A stretch of 9,517 nucleotides of DNA, from assembly GCA_024278285.1 (NCBI GenBank), contig JAJRTM010000055.1, positions 1-9,517 of the forward strand, written 5' to 3'. Shown here one piece after another: positions 1 through 6,999 of this stretch. The notes under the pieces are model-generated. The model was not told the origin of the DNA and made no database searches. It saw nothing but the letters and a program-made list of their open reading frames with translations. Source of the stretch: Planctomycetota bacterium. GTDB lineage: Bacteria; Planctomycetota; Planctomycetia; Planctomycetales; Planctomycetaceae. Made by a program: the position numbers and the translations under genes. Positions within the stretch are counted from its first letter, which is position 1. Each line of letters starts with the position of its first letter.

Positions 1-42
1 AATTTGACGGAACAAGAAATGAATCCAGATCACGAACTGTAA
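1..42 (+). CDS. Possible C-terminal tail of a gene entering from the left edge
   Basis: The first plus-strand frame is open from the edge and reads NLTEQEMNPDHEL before TAA at 40-42. The polar, acidic ending looks like an ordinary protein C-terminus. The third frame is also open from the edge to a TGA at 54-56 (FDGTRNESRSRTVTYLI), and I cannot choose between them from so few codons. No family can be named. The repeat-rich non-coding DNA starting soon after is consistent with a gene ending here. This is a guess at a partial gene, not a firm call. Confidence 0.25.
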   Translation, partial: NLTEQEMNPDHEL

Positions 43-148
43 CATACCTCATATGATCGAATATTGATGAGGAAATTTCAAGCCTGTAAATGTCAAAAAT
101 GTCGCACATGGAAGAGGTTTTGAAATTTTCAAATTGTGCATTTGCGCA

Positions 149-191
149 AGCTGGGCTGAGTCCCAGCTCGTAGGCTGGGTCAAGACCCAGC
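149..191. repeat. Two adjacent hairpin-forming palindromes
   Basis: The first has arms AGCTGGG (149-155) and CCCAGCT (162-168) around a 6-nt loop. The second has perfect 8-bp arms GCTGGGTC (174-181) and GACCCAGC (184-191) around only two bases, so the innermost pair must open. Both share the core GCTGGG/CCCAGC, so the arms of one can also pair with those of the other. Function is unknown; a dispersed REP-like element is the simplest reading. Neither is followed by a T tract on the strand that could use it as a terminator. Confidence 0.6.
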
Positions 192-276
192 TTTGCATGA
201 CGCTTTGCTCCTGCATAACCGGGGAGCTCAACCCGAGGATTTCAGCGATCGGCTTGATGATCAGAATAAGCGATGC

Positions 277-363
277 CTGAAAATCAATTTGTTGGGTTGC
301 TACGCAACTCAGACAACCCTGAACAGGATTGTCTGAGCTACCCGGTATGACTGAAAATCAATT
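277..363. repeat. Three-way-junction element between 13-bp direct repeats
   Basis: CTGAAAATCAATT occurs exactly at 277-289 and again at 351-363. Between them GGG (294-296) can pair with CCC (341-343), enclosing a small hairpin TTGC/GCAA (297-300 with 304-307) and a long one with perfect 9-bp arms CTCAGACAA (308-316) and TTGTCTGAG (329-337). Inside the long hairpin CCT/AGG forms a further stem with a GAAC loop. The direct repeat resembles the target duplication of a small mobile element, but it may simply be part of the repeat unit. An 11-bp piece of it, CTGAAAATCAA, recurs at 7109-7119 inside another repeat. Confidence 0.55.
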
Positions 364-600
364 CGCGAAAATTCACGTTTATTCGCGGTTCGATACCTTC
401 AAAATCAAGCAAACCGGTTGACGCAGTCGCCTTCGGCTTGCCGTTAAACAATTTTCTTCTTTTTTATCTCTCTGCGGTTCTCTGCGAACTCTGCGGTAAT
501 AATTATTTGGATGTGGCTATGCCGCGCTGGGTTCATCGGTGGCTTTTTCTGATGACTTAATTTCATCAAAAATCACGCGATAGCCGGATAAGCCAGAAAT

Positions 601-677
601 ATTACCGAATAGAAATATTACCGAAAAAATCATTACCGAAAAAATCATTACCGAAAAAATCATTACCGAATAGAAAT
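601..677. repeat. Tandem array of ATTACCGAA units over the peptidase stop codon
   Basis: Five consecutive units begin ATTACCGAA. The outer two are 16 bp and identical (ATTACCGAATAGAAAT at 601-616 and 662-677); the three inner ones are 15 bp (ATTACCGAAAAAATC at 617-631, 632-646 and 647-661). The rightmost unit encodes, on the minus strand, the last residues and TAA stop of the M24 peptidase (stop at 663-665). The array therefore looks grown from the gene's own 3' end, downstream of the stop. Each inner unit reads TAATGA on the minus strand across unit junctions, adding back-up stops. Confidence 0.85.
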
Positions 678-1844
678 TTCGTGGTTACTTAATCGCTCGT
701 ACCCCTGTGCGGTGACGAGATAATTATGTTCGATTCTCATCCCGCCAACTCCTTCAAGGTACGCGCCTGGTTCAATCGTAATGATGTCCCCTTCTTGGAC
801 AATGTCTTCACTGTGGGGAACGATAATCGGTGCTTCGGGGTGTGCTAACCCGATGCCGTGGCCTGCGTGATGCGGGAATAAGTCTTCCTTACCTGCTTCA
901 ATAAACGGTTTTTGCACCGCGCGATACAATTCCGCTGCGGGAATTTCCGCTTTGATCGCTGCTTCTCCCGAAGCCATTGCTGCCTGACAAATGGCAAACA
1001 ATTCGGCTTGTTCGGGTGTTGGTTCTGTGACAGCCATCGTGTTCGTGAAATCGCTGCGGTATCCCGAAATAACCACCGAATAATCGAGGATGAACAAGTC
1101 ACCCGCTCGTAACTTATAATCGGTGGGTAAGCCTCCTGCTTTGAAGTTGGTGGCGTTGGTGGCACGAAAATCGCCATAGACAATCGCGGGGCAGCCAGCC
1201 GCTTCGAGAGCCGCTTTTTGAACTTCACGATAAATTTCAAACTCGCTGATCCCTTCACGAATAATTTCCCGCAACCGAGCCTGACCGGCATCGCCCGCTT
1301 TCATACAACGTTTCGTCAACGCGATTTCATCTGCCTCTTTGTGCCGACGTAAAGAACGCAGAAGTGTTCCCAAATCGACAGCTCGCTTACTTTGATGGAT
1401 ATCTTTCGCTTCAACGTTGGTGGAATGCGATTCGTGATCCGCTCCCAGAACTTCCCAGGCTCCCACGGGCAACCATTCCGCTTCGACCGCACCGATGCGT
1501 CCATAAAGCCGTTCGGAAACTTTTTTGAGTCCGTTAAGCAGAGCGTGATCGCGATTGATAACCGATTTTTTATGATCGTACCACGGCTCCATAATTTCAT
1601 CATCAACAAACGGATCAGAAGTAGCGGAGCGTAACGCAAAGTTATCGCCGATTAATGTCGCCCCACGGTCCCGCTCCAGAAGAAGCAGCCCTCTTTCGCC
1701 GCCGGAAAAACTGAGCGGCTGAACAAGAAAGTTACTCAAATATAAAACGTGCCGCGGGTCCGCAACAAGCAACCATTCCACATTCTCGGGAACAGACGCC
1801 CATAACCGTTCCCGTCGCTTCAAACAGCCTGCTTCTGTTAACAT
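663..1844 (-). CDS. M24-family metallopeptidase (Xaa-Pro aminopeptidase-like)
   Basis: A 393-aa cytoplasmic peptidase of the M24 'pita-bread' fold, expected to remove N-terminal residues next to proline using two metal ions. The five metal ligands of the family can be placed: D254 in LDYS, D265 in RSDFTNT, H329 in the HAGHGIG motif, E358 in IEPGAY and E372 in MRIEHN; H335 in AHPE matches the second active-site histidine. Residues 1 to about 160 form the divergent creatinase-like N-terminal domain, so the length fits Xaa-Pro peptidases rather than methionine aminopeptidase (about 260 aa). The ATG is preceded by AGGA at 1853-1856, eight bases away. It lies 115 bp downstream of trxB on the same strand and may be co-transcribed, although a palindromic repeat sits between them. 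Substrate specificity within M24 cannot be read from sequence, so no symbol is given. Confidence 0.9.
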   Translation of the reverse strand: MLTEAGCLKRRERLWASVPENVEWLLVADPRHVLYLSNFLVQPLSFSGGERGLLLLERDRGATLIGDNFALRSATSDPFVDDEIMEPWYDHKKSVINRDHALLNGLKKVSERLYGRIGAVEAEWLPVGAWEVLGADHESHSTNVEAKDIHQSKRAVDLGTLLRSLRRHKEADEIALTKRCMKAGDAGQARLREIIREGISEFEIYREVQKAALEAAGCPAIVYGDFRATNATNFKAGGLPTDYKLRAGDLFILDYSVVISGYRSDFTNTMAVTEPTPEQAELFAICQAAMASGEAAIKAEIPAAELYRAVQKPFIEAGKEDLFPHHAGHGIGLAHPEAPIIVPHSEDIVQEGDIITIEPGAYLEGVGGMRIEHNYLVTAQGYERLSNHEISIR

Positions 1845-1928
1845 CTTGGTAATCCTGTTTCATCAATCAATATGAAATAATTTGGCGAGCCGTGCCTGTT
1901 AAGGTACGGGTGAATGACATGCAGACTT

Positions 1929-1958
1929 ACCAGGGCCATCACTGGCCCGGCTCGCCTG
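1929..1958. repeat. Palindromic repeat family A, copy 1 (after trxB stop)
   Basis: This copy contains the hairpin GGGCCA/TGGCCC at 1933-1948 with a four-base loop that reads GTGA, a GNRA type, in the minus-strand transcript, followed by CCGGCTCGCCTG. It ends one base short of the trxB stop codon. It is the longest copy on the left side but lacks the TGGTAAAT tail seen in copies 2 and 3. No T tract follows, so it is not a classic terminator; a role in 3'-end stability or pausing is possible but unproven. Confidence 0.75.
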
Positions 1959-1959
1959 T

Positions 1960-3021
1960 TTATTCCTGTTCTTCGAGCCAGCGTTCTGCATCGAGGGCGG
2001 CTTGACAACCGGAACCGGCTGCGGTGATTGCTTGTTTGTAATTATCGTCAGCAACATCACCCGCTGCGAACACGCCTTCGATATTTGTGTTCGTACGAAA
2101 CGGCACCGTCCATTTAATGTAGCCATTTTCGTGCGTTTCGATTTGCCCATCCAGGCAAGCGGTGTTCGGCGTATGTCCAATCGCAGCGAAGTAGCCGGTA
2201 CATGCGAGGTCTTCGGTTTTGTCCTTATCGATGGTGCTGCGAATTCGCACGCCGGTGACGCCATCTTTTTCGTCGCCAAGAACTTCATCGATGGTTGAGT
2301 TCCATTTGACTTCAATCTTTTCATTCGCAAGAACTCGCTCAGCCATAATTTTACTGGCACGGAATTCATCACGTCGATGAACAATGTAAACCTTTGAAGC
2401 AAACTTGGCGAGGAAGCCCGCTTCTTCCATCGCGCTATCTCCACCACCAACAACAACTAAAGGCTGATTACGAAAACGGGGCAGCGCTCCATCACAAACT
2501 GCACAGGCAGAAACACCATGATTTTTATAGCGGTCTTCCGATTCTAACCCTAAATAATTCGCCCGGGCGCCAGTGGCGATGATGACCGCTTTCGTTTTGA
2601 TTTCTTCCCCGGAAAGTGACTTCAAAGTAAACGGCCGTGATGAAAGATCGCAGGAGGCGATGTCATCGGTCACGACACGGGTACCAAAGTTCTTGGCTTG
2701 TTGACGCATCAGCTCCATCAGTTCGGGGCCACTGACGCCGACTTTGTGATGCGTTGTATTTAACTCTTCCGCCTTACGTTCATCAAACGCGGTGCTGAAA
2801 TAACCGGAAAGATCTCCTGAAGGAAATCCGGGGTAATTTTCCACTTCAGTTGTTTGTGCCAACTGTCCCAACGGCAGCAATCCGTTCGCATAATTCTCGT
2901 TATTGATCGCCCCTTCAAACAAAAGCGGCTTCAATTCTGCCCTCGCTGCATAAATCGCAGCCGCCCAGCCGGAAGGGCCAGAACCAATGATTACTACATC
3001 TTCAATTTTATTATCAGTCAT
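1960..3021 (-). CDS. trxB: Thioredoxin reductase (NADPH, FAD)
   Basis: A 353-aa flavoprotein that passes electrons from NADPH through FAD to thioredoxin in the cytoplasm. The FAD-binding GSGPSG is at 13-18, the redox-active CAVC (C173, C176) is followed by DG as in the family, the NADPH-binding [10 protein letters not shown] is at 191-200, the 2'-phosphate contact HRRDEFRAS is at 215-223, and the second FAD motif GDVAD begins at 321. It is somewhat longer than E. coli TrxB (about 320 aa), partly through a longer loop around [19 protein letters not shown] (49-67). The ATG is set by a strong AAGGA at 3030-3034, eight bases upstream; another ATG within the spacer (3027-3029) hits a stop at once. 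It is divergent from cysS and upstream of the M24 peptidase gene. Confidence 0.96.
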   Translation of the reverse strand: MTDNKIEDVVIIGSGPSGWAAAIYAARAELKPLLFEGAINNENYANGLLPLGQLAQTTEVENYPGFPSGDLSGYFSTAFDERKAEELNTTHHKVGVSGPELMELMRQQAKNFGTRVVTDDIASCDLSSRPFTLKSLSGEEIKTKAVIIATGARANYLGLESEDRYKNHGVSACAVCDGALPRFRNQPLVVVGGGDSAMEEAGFLAKFASKVYIVHRRDEFRASKIMAERVLANEKIEVKWNSTIDEVLGDEKDGVTGVRIRSTIDKDKTEDLACTGYFAAIGHTPNTACLDGQIETHENGYIKWTVPFRTNTNIEGVFAAGDVADDNYKQAITAAGSGCQAALDAERWLEEQE

Positions 3022-3424
3022 CGATTCATTCCTTGATATCTGTCAGGAAATTCTATTCGTTTTAAGGGAGCACAGACATTCCTGCCTGTCTCGTTTGGGG
3101 ATGTCGAAGAAGACAGACAGAAATGCCTGTGCTCCGCAACCATCAGAGATCGCTTTCGTGAACATTCTCAGAACGTGCTTTTGTCCACGAACGATAATAG
3201 GTTCAACTGATTCAAGCAACTGTAGAGCAGATCACAAAAGGGGCGATTTCAGGCTGTTGAGCGATAAAAACATCCCGTTCGCCCCTCAATTTCACGAAAC
3301 TTGCCAAGTTGGCCTTTTCAAGGTTTGGATAATTGAGGATTATTCGCGAAACAGGGCAGTTTCAAGGTGATCGCAAACCTATCGCCTAATACCTAACGCC
3401 TACAAAACAGGAAACCAGTTTCAG
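3022..3424. other. Divergent intergenic region between trxB and cysS
   Basis: This 403-bp stretch must hold the promoters of trxB (leftward) and cysS (rightward). A TAGAAT -10-like hexamer for trxB lies at 3050-3055 on the minus strand, but its -35 position falls in a repeat and is poor. It also holds the inverted repeat 3067-3135, an 8-bp inverted repeat AGGGGCGA/TCGCCCCT (3239-3246 and 3279-3286), and a tight AACTTG/CAAGTT palindrome (3298-3310). No open frame looks protein-coding. I looked for a T-box leader before cysS and found none of its conserved boxes. AGGA at 3409-3412 is the likely, rather distant, ribosome site of cysS. Confidence 0.6.
3067..3135. repeat. Imperfect 25-bp inverted repeat upstream of trxB
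   Basis: The arms 3067-3091 and 3111-3135 match at 22 of 25 positions around a 19-base spacer. They begin and end GGAGCACAG and CTGTGCTCC. All three mismatches become G-U pairs in a minus-strand RNA but A-C clashes in a plus-strand RNA, so the structure is fully paired only if read towards trxB. Its left arm starts 46 bp before the trxB ATG, beyond a possible -10. It resembles the dispersed palindromes elsewhere in the window, with its own sequence. Confidence 0.75.
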
Positions 3425-4948
3425 ATGTCGATCCGTTTTTATAATTCACTCACCAAATCAAACGAAGAATTTACCTCTTTGGAACCAAACGTGGTCCGTA
3501 TGTATTCGTGCGGACCAACAGTTTACGATTTCGCACACATCGGCAACTTTCGTTCATTTCTGTTTGCCGATTTAATTCGACGGTTTCTGGAAGTGGAAGG
3601 TTACGATGTGACTCATGTGATGAACATCACCGATGTTGGTCACATGACAGAAGATCATCTGGCAGATGGCGGCGGCGAAGACAAAATGGAACTGGCAGCC
3701 AAGCGGCTCAAAGAAGATAAAAAATCGGGCAGGGTTCCCGAAGGCGCTCTCGATAACCCGGATGATCCGTATCAGGTCGCCCAGTATTTTACCGATGCGT
3801 TTCTCGATGATGCCCGCAAGCTCGGCATGAAAATTGCATTTGAATATCCTGAACATATTCCGCATGCGACCAATCATATCGAAGATATGCAGGAGATGAT
3901 CGCAACTTTATTGAAGAACGGTCATGCGTATATCGGGAATGATAAAGCGGTTTATTACAGTGTCGAAAGCTTTCCAGATTACGGAAAGCTGAGCGGCAAC
4001 TCGCTCGATCAATTACGGGAAGGTTCCGGCGGACGTGTTGAAGAGAAAGATCAATCGAACAAAAAACATCCCGGCGACTTTCTGCTTTGGAAGCCGGATC
4101 AAAGTCATATCATGAAATGGGATTCTCCCTGGGGAACAGGATACCCCGGCTGGCATATTGAATGTTCGGTCATGGCGAAAAAACTGTTGGGACGAGACGT
4201 AATCGATATTCACACCGGCGGCGAAGATTTAATCTTTCCGCATCATGAATGTGAAATCGCCCAGAGTTGCGGTTGTTCCGGCGAAGAAAGTTTTGCCCGT
4301 TTCTGGATGCACGCGCGGTTTCTGCTTGTCGAAGGCGAGAAAATGTCGAAAAGCAAAGGGAATTTCTATACTGTTCGTGATGTCCTGAGCGGCAAAGTGA
4401 CCGGACGCGATGTGCATCCCGCAGCTTTGCGTTACGAATTAATTCGCTCGCATTATCGAAGCAACATGAACTTCACCGAAAAAGGACTGCGAGATTCTGC
4501 AGGCGCGGTTCGTAAATTAACCGAACTGAATGCGAAACTCGAAGAACAGACCAAAGGCGAAGCGGCTGAAATTGATAACAGCTACCCGGTTGTTGCAGAA
4601 TTTCTTGGTTCTCTGCGAGACGACTTGAACATCTCCGGCGCCTTGGGAGTTTTATTCACCTGGATTTCCAGTAAGCCAGACAATCCACATGAAGCGCTCG
4701 CTGCACTACGTATCATCAACCGTGTTCTCGATGTCGCCCCGATGGAACGTGCGGCTGAACTGGAAAGCCAAGAAGATTCCGGCGATGCAGCAGGATTCGA
4801 TATCAAAGCATTGTGCCAGGGAATTGACGATGCCCGCACGAATAAAGATTACGCCAAAGCAGACGAACTGCGAACCCAATTACAAGACGCCGGCTACGAA
4901 GTACGAAATTCTCCCGAAGGAACTGTTGCAACAAAGCAGTTGGCGTGA
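3425..4948 (+). CDS. cysS: Cysteinyl-tRNA synthetase
   Basis: A class I aminoacyl-tRNA synthetase of 507 aa that charges tRNA-Cys with cysteine using ATP in the cytoplasm. The signature HIGN is at 38-41 and KMSKS at 306-310. The cysteine-selecting zinc ligands are C29 (YSCGPTVY), C247 (WHIECS), H273 and E277 (FPHHECE). It is longer than the roughly 460 aa of E. coli CysRS, mainly through an insertion after MNITD (residues about 71-120, with [16 protein letters not shown] and a charged, [21 protein letters not shown] stretch). The DALR-type anticodon-binding region and a small C-terminal domain follow after about 360. The ATG has only a weak AGGA 12 bases upstream. It ends 26 bp from the convergent 140-aa gene, with no room for a strong terminator. 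It is the only confident complete plus-strand gene here. Confidence 0.97.
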   Translation: MSIRFYNSLTKSNEEFTSLEPNVVRMYSCGPTVYDFAHIGNFRSFLFADLIRRFLEVEGYDVTHVMNITDVGHMTEDHLADGGGEDKMELAAKRLKEDKKSGRVPEGALDNPDDPYQVAQYFTDAFLDDARKLGMKIAFEYPEHIPHATNHIEDMQEMIATLLKNGHAYIGNDKAVYYSVESFPDYGKLSGNSLDQLREGSGGRVEEKDQSNKKHPGDFLLWKPDQSHIMKWDSPWGTGYPGWHIECSVMAKKLLGRDVIDIHTGGEDLIFPHHECEIAQSCGCSGEESFARFWMHARFLLVEGEKMSKSKGNFYTVRDVLSGKVTGRDVHPAALRYELIRSHYRSNMNFTEKGLRDSAGAVRKLTELNAKLEEQTKGEAAEIDNSYPVVAEFLGSLRDDLNISGALGVLFTWISSKPDNPHEALAALRIINRVLDVAPMERAAELESQEDSGDAAGFDIKALCQGIDDARTNKDYAKADELRTQLQDAGYEVRNSPEGTVATKQLA

Positions 4949-4974
4949 GTTCTCCTGTTTCGTGGCAAATCGAA

Positions 4975-5397
4975 TCAGTGGTGACTCTGGCTTGTTTGCC
5001 TCATCGCTGCCTCTGTCTGAAAATCTTTACGGTAAATATAGGCACCGTCGATTTCTATCCCTCCCAATGAAGTATTCCGGTAAATGATTGGAAGACCTGC
5101 ATCTGTACCGCCACGGATTCCGATTACTTCTCGTGCAATTCTTTCAGTCGAACTAATCGCATTTACCTGAAAGGGATCAAGCCATTGACTGGGAGTTTCA
5201 TTGATTACTTTCAAAACATCCAGATAAACTTCGCTGGGGTTCTTACCTGTGATATCGTCTGAAGCAAAGTAGAAATCCCAACGGTTTGTATTGGCTGGCT
5301 TAATCCAGAAGGCAACAGATGGTTTGTACTTTTGAGCAAATGCCTGCGCAAATTGTGCGCCCGCTTCAATCTGGTTTACCAGAATTTCTTCAGCCAT
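4975..5397 (-). CDS. Conserved-looking hypothetical protein, partner of the HEPN gene
   Basis: A 140-aa soluble protein with no signal peptide or membrane segment. I cannot name its family. An N-terminal helix (1-24) is followed by strand-like AFWIKPANTNRWDFYFASDD (29-48), a helix (55-67), WLDPFQV (72-78) and a glycine-rich part ending GLPIIYRNTSLGGIEIDGAY (101-120). I have an impression of similar small proteins next to HEPN genes, but this is memory. The ATG is preceded by GGAG at 5405-5408, seven bases away, and the HEPN frame (ignoring its internal TGA) ends 18 bp upstream, so the two genes form one transcription unit. It could be an antitoxin-like or regulatory partner, but nothing in the sequence proves that. 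Its own frame is intact. Confidence 0.75.
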   Translation of the reverse strand: MAEEILVNQIEAGAQFAQAFAQKYKPSVAFWIKPANTNRWDFYFASDDITGKNPSEVYLDVLKVINETPSQWLDPFQVNAISSTERIAREVIGIRGGTDAGLPIIYRNTSLGGIEIDGAYIYRKDFQTEAAMRQTSQSHH

Positions 5398-5415
5398 GTT
5401 AACACTCCGGTTTGA

Positions 5416-5814
5416 TTATGACTTATTGCTTATTGCATCAATCATCGCTTTCGCTTCTGACTGAAGATGAGTCTGATATCGAGAACTTTCATTCCATTTC
5501 GTGACAACAAGTCAGTTTGCAGCCAATTGCATCTCATCAGGATCCTGGCTGCCCCGTAGAATATTATATTCTGTTTTTAAGTTCGCCTTGTCGAGCAACG
5601 TATTAAAATCGTGAGTAAAACATTCACTTGCATACTTCCGGTCTTCGAAAATGATTCCCGTTTTTTCAACATGGAGAAGAATACAGGACTTCAGACCAAG
5701 CTCCACAGAATAGCCTGCCATGTAATAGGCACCCGATGGCTTCCCGGCTGCAAGCAAGATATTCGCTTCTTCAAGACGTTCATTCGATAATGCTTGAAAT
5801 TCCAGCCTGTTCAA
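5416..5814 (-). pseudogene. HEPN-domain protein gene interrupted by an in-frame TGA
   Basis: The first 100 codons carry a clear HEPN signature: an N-terminal helix, GAYYMAGYSVELGLKS (28-43) and FTHDFNTLLDKANL (66-79). HEPN proteins are small all-helical proteins, many of them RNases or nucleotidyltransferase partners in toxin-antitoxin and defence loci. At codon 101 (5512-5514) the frame meets TGA, then continues unbroken for 31 codons as LVVTKWNESSRYQTH and onward to TAA at 5416-5418. Relatives as I recall them read NW-x-VV-x-x-W-x-E-x-SRY there, so the TGA replaces a Trp codon (TGG to TGA). With the tail the protein is about 132 aa, normal for the family; without it the last helix is lost. 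Translation starts at TTG 5812-5814, six bases after AAGGGG (5821-5826); no ATG is available upstream before a stop. The RX4-6H motif of active HEPN nucleases is not evident: R112 is followed by H116, only three residues between. Confidence 0.8.
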
Positions 5815-5850
5815 TGAAATCCCCTTTATTGGTTGACCACCTGTATCGCG

Positions 5851-5879
5851 ATTCTATCCTTCTGGCATAAATAACTCAA
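5851..5879 (-). promoter_or_regulatory. Sigma70-type promoter of the HEPN operon
   Basis: On the minus strand TTGAGT (5874-5879) and TAGAAT (5851-5856) are separated by exactly 17 bases. Transcription would start near 5844, giving a leader of about 30 nt that carries the AAGGGG ribosome site and the TTG start at 5814. The good geometry supports an independently expressed two-gene unit. The -35 overlaps the end of the doubtful upstream ORF. Confidence 0.6.
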
Positions 5880-6091
5880 GTTTTAATCGGCTTTTCCAGT
5901 ATGTTCATTGCTTCTTGCTGACGCATTACGACAAGTGTTTGTGCTGGAGTAACCTTTTTCTGAGATACTATCAGAGTACGTGGATCAGGATTATTTTCTT
6001 CGTAATGATTGATCATCAAAAAACACATATGATGAGGCAAGCACGTCAGTCTGTATTTTTTGATAAAGTCGAAAGTGGCTGTTTTGTTCAA
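5876..6091 (-). CDS. Doubtful small ORF downstream of the transporter
   Basis: A 71-aa frame starting at TTG, whose first bases overlap the transporter stop as TTGA, which would permit translational coupling. The product has a mixed, plausible composition, with YEENNPDPRTLIVSQKKVTP in the middle and no membrane segment. I recognise no family, there is no clear ribosome site, and an ATG only appears at codon 22. The HEPN promoter -35 lies on its end. It may be a real small gene, the remnant of a longer one, or chance. Confidence 0.3.
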   Translation of the reverse strand: MNKTATFDFIKKYRLTCLPHHMCFLMINHYEENNPDPRTLIVSQKKVTPAQTLVVMRQQEAMNILEKPIKT

Positions 6092-6942
6092 CGCCCAGGC
6101 AGCAACAGGTAAATGGTAATGACCGAAGCGGTTCCAAGAAGCAGCGCGGCGAAGTGTTCGCGGAGTTTTCCGCCCGTTGTTCGCAGGCTTAAATAGACGC
6201 CAAATTTAGCTCCGAAGGTGCTGCCAATCAGCAGTAATGCAACAACGTGTAAATCGACCCGACCATGTGCAGCATGGATGAGAGTTGCCTGGAATGCGAT
6301 CATCCAGACCAGAATTAGCGACATCATTGCAGAACGTTTCGAGGGAATACCGTAAGCGTAGTGCAAGCCAGGGAAAAGGATAATCCCGCCGCTTAACCCG
6401 AGGAAACCTGCGAGGAACCCAACAAATAAACCGAACAGGCTCAATGAAATAACCGATATTTTCTGCTTACGATCTCGCCCGAATACTTCGCAGGTCGGTT
6501 TCAGCTTCGAGAATTTCAACCAGCCAATCGACAAGGGCTTTCCTTGACGATGCAGTCTTGCTTCCCACAGGCTAAACAGTCCCAGTATCCACAGCAAAGC
6601 GATATAGCTGTATTGAATGGCGGATGTCATCGCCTGAGAATCTTCTCCCAGACGCTGTTGCATTTGAGAAAGGGATTCTGAACCAGCCAATGTTCCCATC
6701 ACGATCCCGCCCATCAAAATGACAGGGATGCGTAAATCGCGTCTGCGGATACGGAACGATAACAGGGCAGCAGTCGCAGGCCCCAACACTTGGGAGGTAC
6801 AACTTCCCACAAGAAACTGAATCGGGACCGATGTCGCGATGCTTAACAGCGGGACAAGCAGAAAGCTGCCTCCCACTCCAAACATGCCGGCGATAACTCC
6901 GACAGCCGTTCCCGAAATAAGAATGATCGCCGATTCCATCAT
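6088..6942 (-). CDS. TSUP-family membrane transporter (sulfite exporter TauE/SafE type)
   Basis: An integral inner-membrane protein of 284 aa with about eight hydrophobic segments arranged as two similar halves. Each half starts with the family's glycine-rich motif: GVIAGMFGVGGSFLLVPLL at 15-33 and GFLAGFLGLSGGIILFPGL at 175-193. Family members move sulfur-containing or small organic anions such as sulfite, sulfoacetate or taurine products; the substrate here is not predictable. A polar, basic loop at about 128-160 (RLHRQGK to GRDRKQK) separates the halves. I place the start at 6942 because AAGGA (6950-6954) lies seven bases upstream of two adjacent ATGs and the hydrophobic segment begins at once. 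An ATG at 6985-6987 would add 15 polar residues but has no ribosome site. It stops at a TGA overlapping a possible small ORF. Confidence 0.88.
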   Translation of the reverse strand: MMESAIILISGTAVGVIAGMFGVGGSFLLVPLLSIATSVPIQFLVGSCTSQVLGPATAALLSFRIRRRDLRIPVILMGGIVMGTLAGSESLSQMQQRLGEDSQAMTSAIQYSYIALLWILGLFSLWEARLHRQGKPLSIGWLKFSKLKPTCEVFGRDRKQKISVISLSLFGLFVGFLAGFLGLSGGIILFPGLHYAYGIPSKRSAMMSLILVWMIAFQATLIHAAHGRVDLHVVALLLIGSTFGAKFGVYLSLRTTGGKLREHFAALLLGTASVITIYLLLPGR

Positions 6943-6999
6943 GCGCTCATCCTTATTTACTTTAATAGAAACCCGAAACGAATTCATTATTCGAAAGAA

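Larger units (their letters stand above)
43..600. other. Gene-free stretch packed with short foldable repeats
   Basis: No frame here gives a protein that looks real. The stretch holds two adjacent hairpins (149-191), a three-way-junction element (294-343) bracketed by a 13-bp direct repeat, a 6-bp inverted repeat CGCGAA/TTCGCG at 364-369 and 382-387, and three copies of CTCTGCG at 470-476, 480-486 and 489-495 spaced about one helical turn apart. A 7-bp AT-rich palindrome TTTGAAA/TTTCAAA sits at 119-133. From memory, such short palindromes and CTCTGCG strings are common intergenic debris in planctomycetes and other environmental bacteria; that is recollection, not a search result. I see no convincing promoter. 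Confidence 0.7.

Noticed and set aside
49..231. 60-residue minus-strand open frame
   Set aside because: It runs straight through the two hairpin repeats, has no ribosome site and no recognisable protein features.
601..677. CRISPR-like repeat array
   Set aside because: The units are contiguous with no unique spacers and one overlaps a coding end, so it is a simple tandem repeat.
1929..1958. Rho-independent terminator after trxB
   Set aside because: A stable hairpin is present but no T tract follows it in the direction of transcription; it is better described as a dispersed repeat.
3136..3424. T-box or other known riboswitch before cysS
   Set aside because: No T-box sequence or specifier-loop arrangement was recognisable; only short inverted repeats are present.
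4949..4974. Bidirectional terminator between cysS and the convergent gene
   Set aside because: The 26-bp gap contains no GC-rich hairpin with T tracts.
5470..5514. Selenocysteine at the HEPN TGA
   Set aside because: I see no convincing bacterial SECIS hairpin just after the TGA, and the aligned residue in relatives is Trp, not Cys.
5915..6112. Plus-strand 65-residue frame opposite the small minus-strand ORF
   Set aside because: It has poor composition for a protein, no ribosome site and overlaps the end of the transporter gene in antisense.
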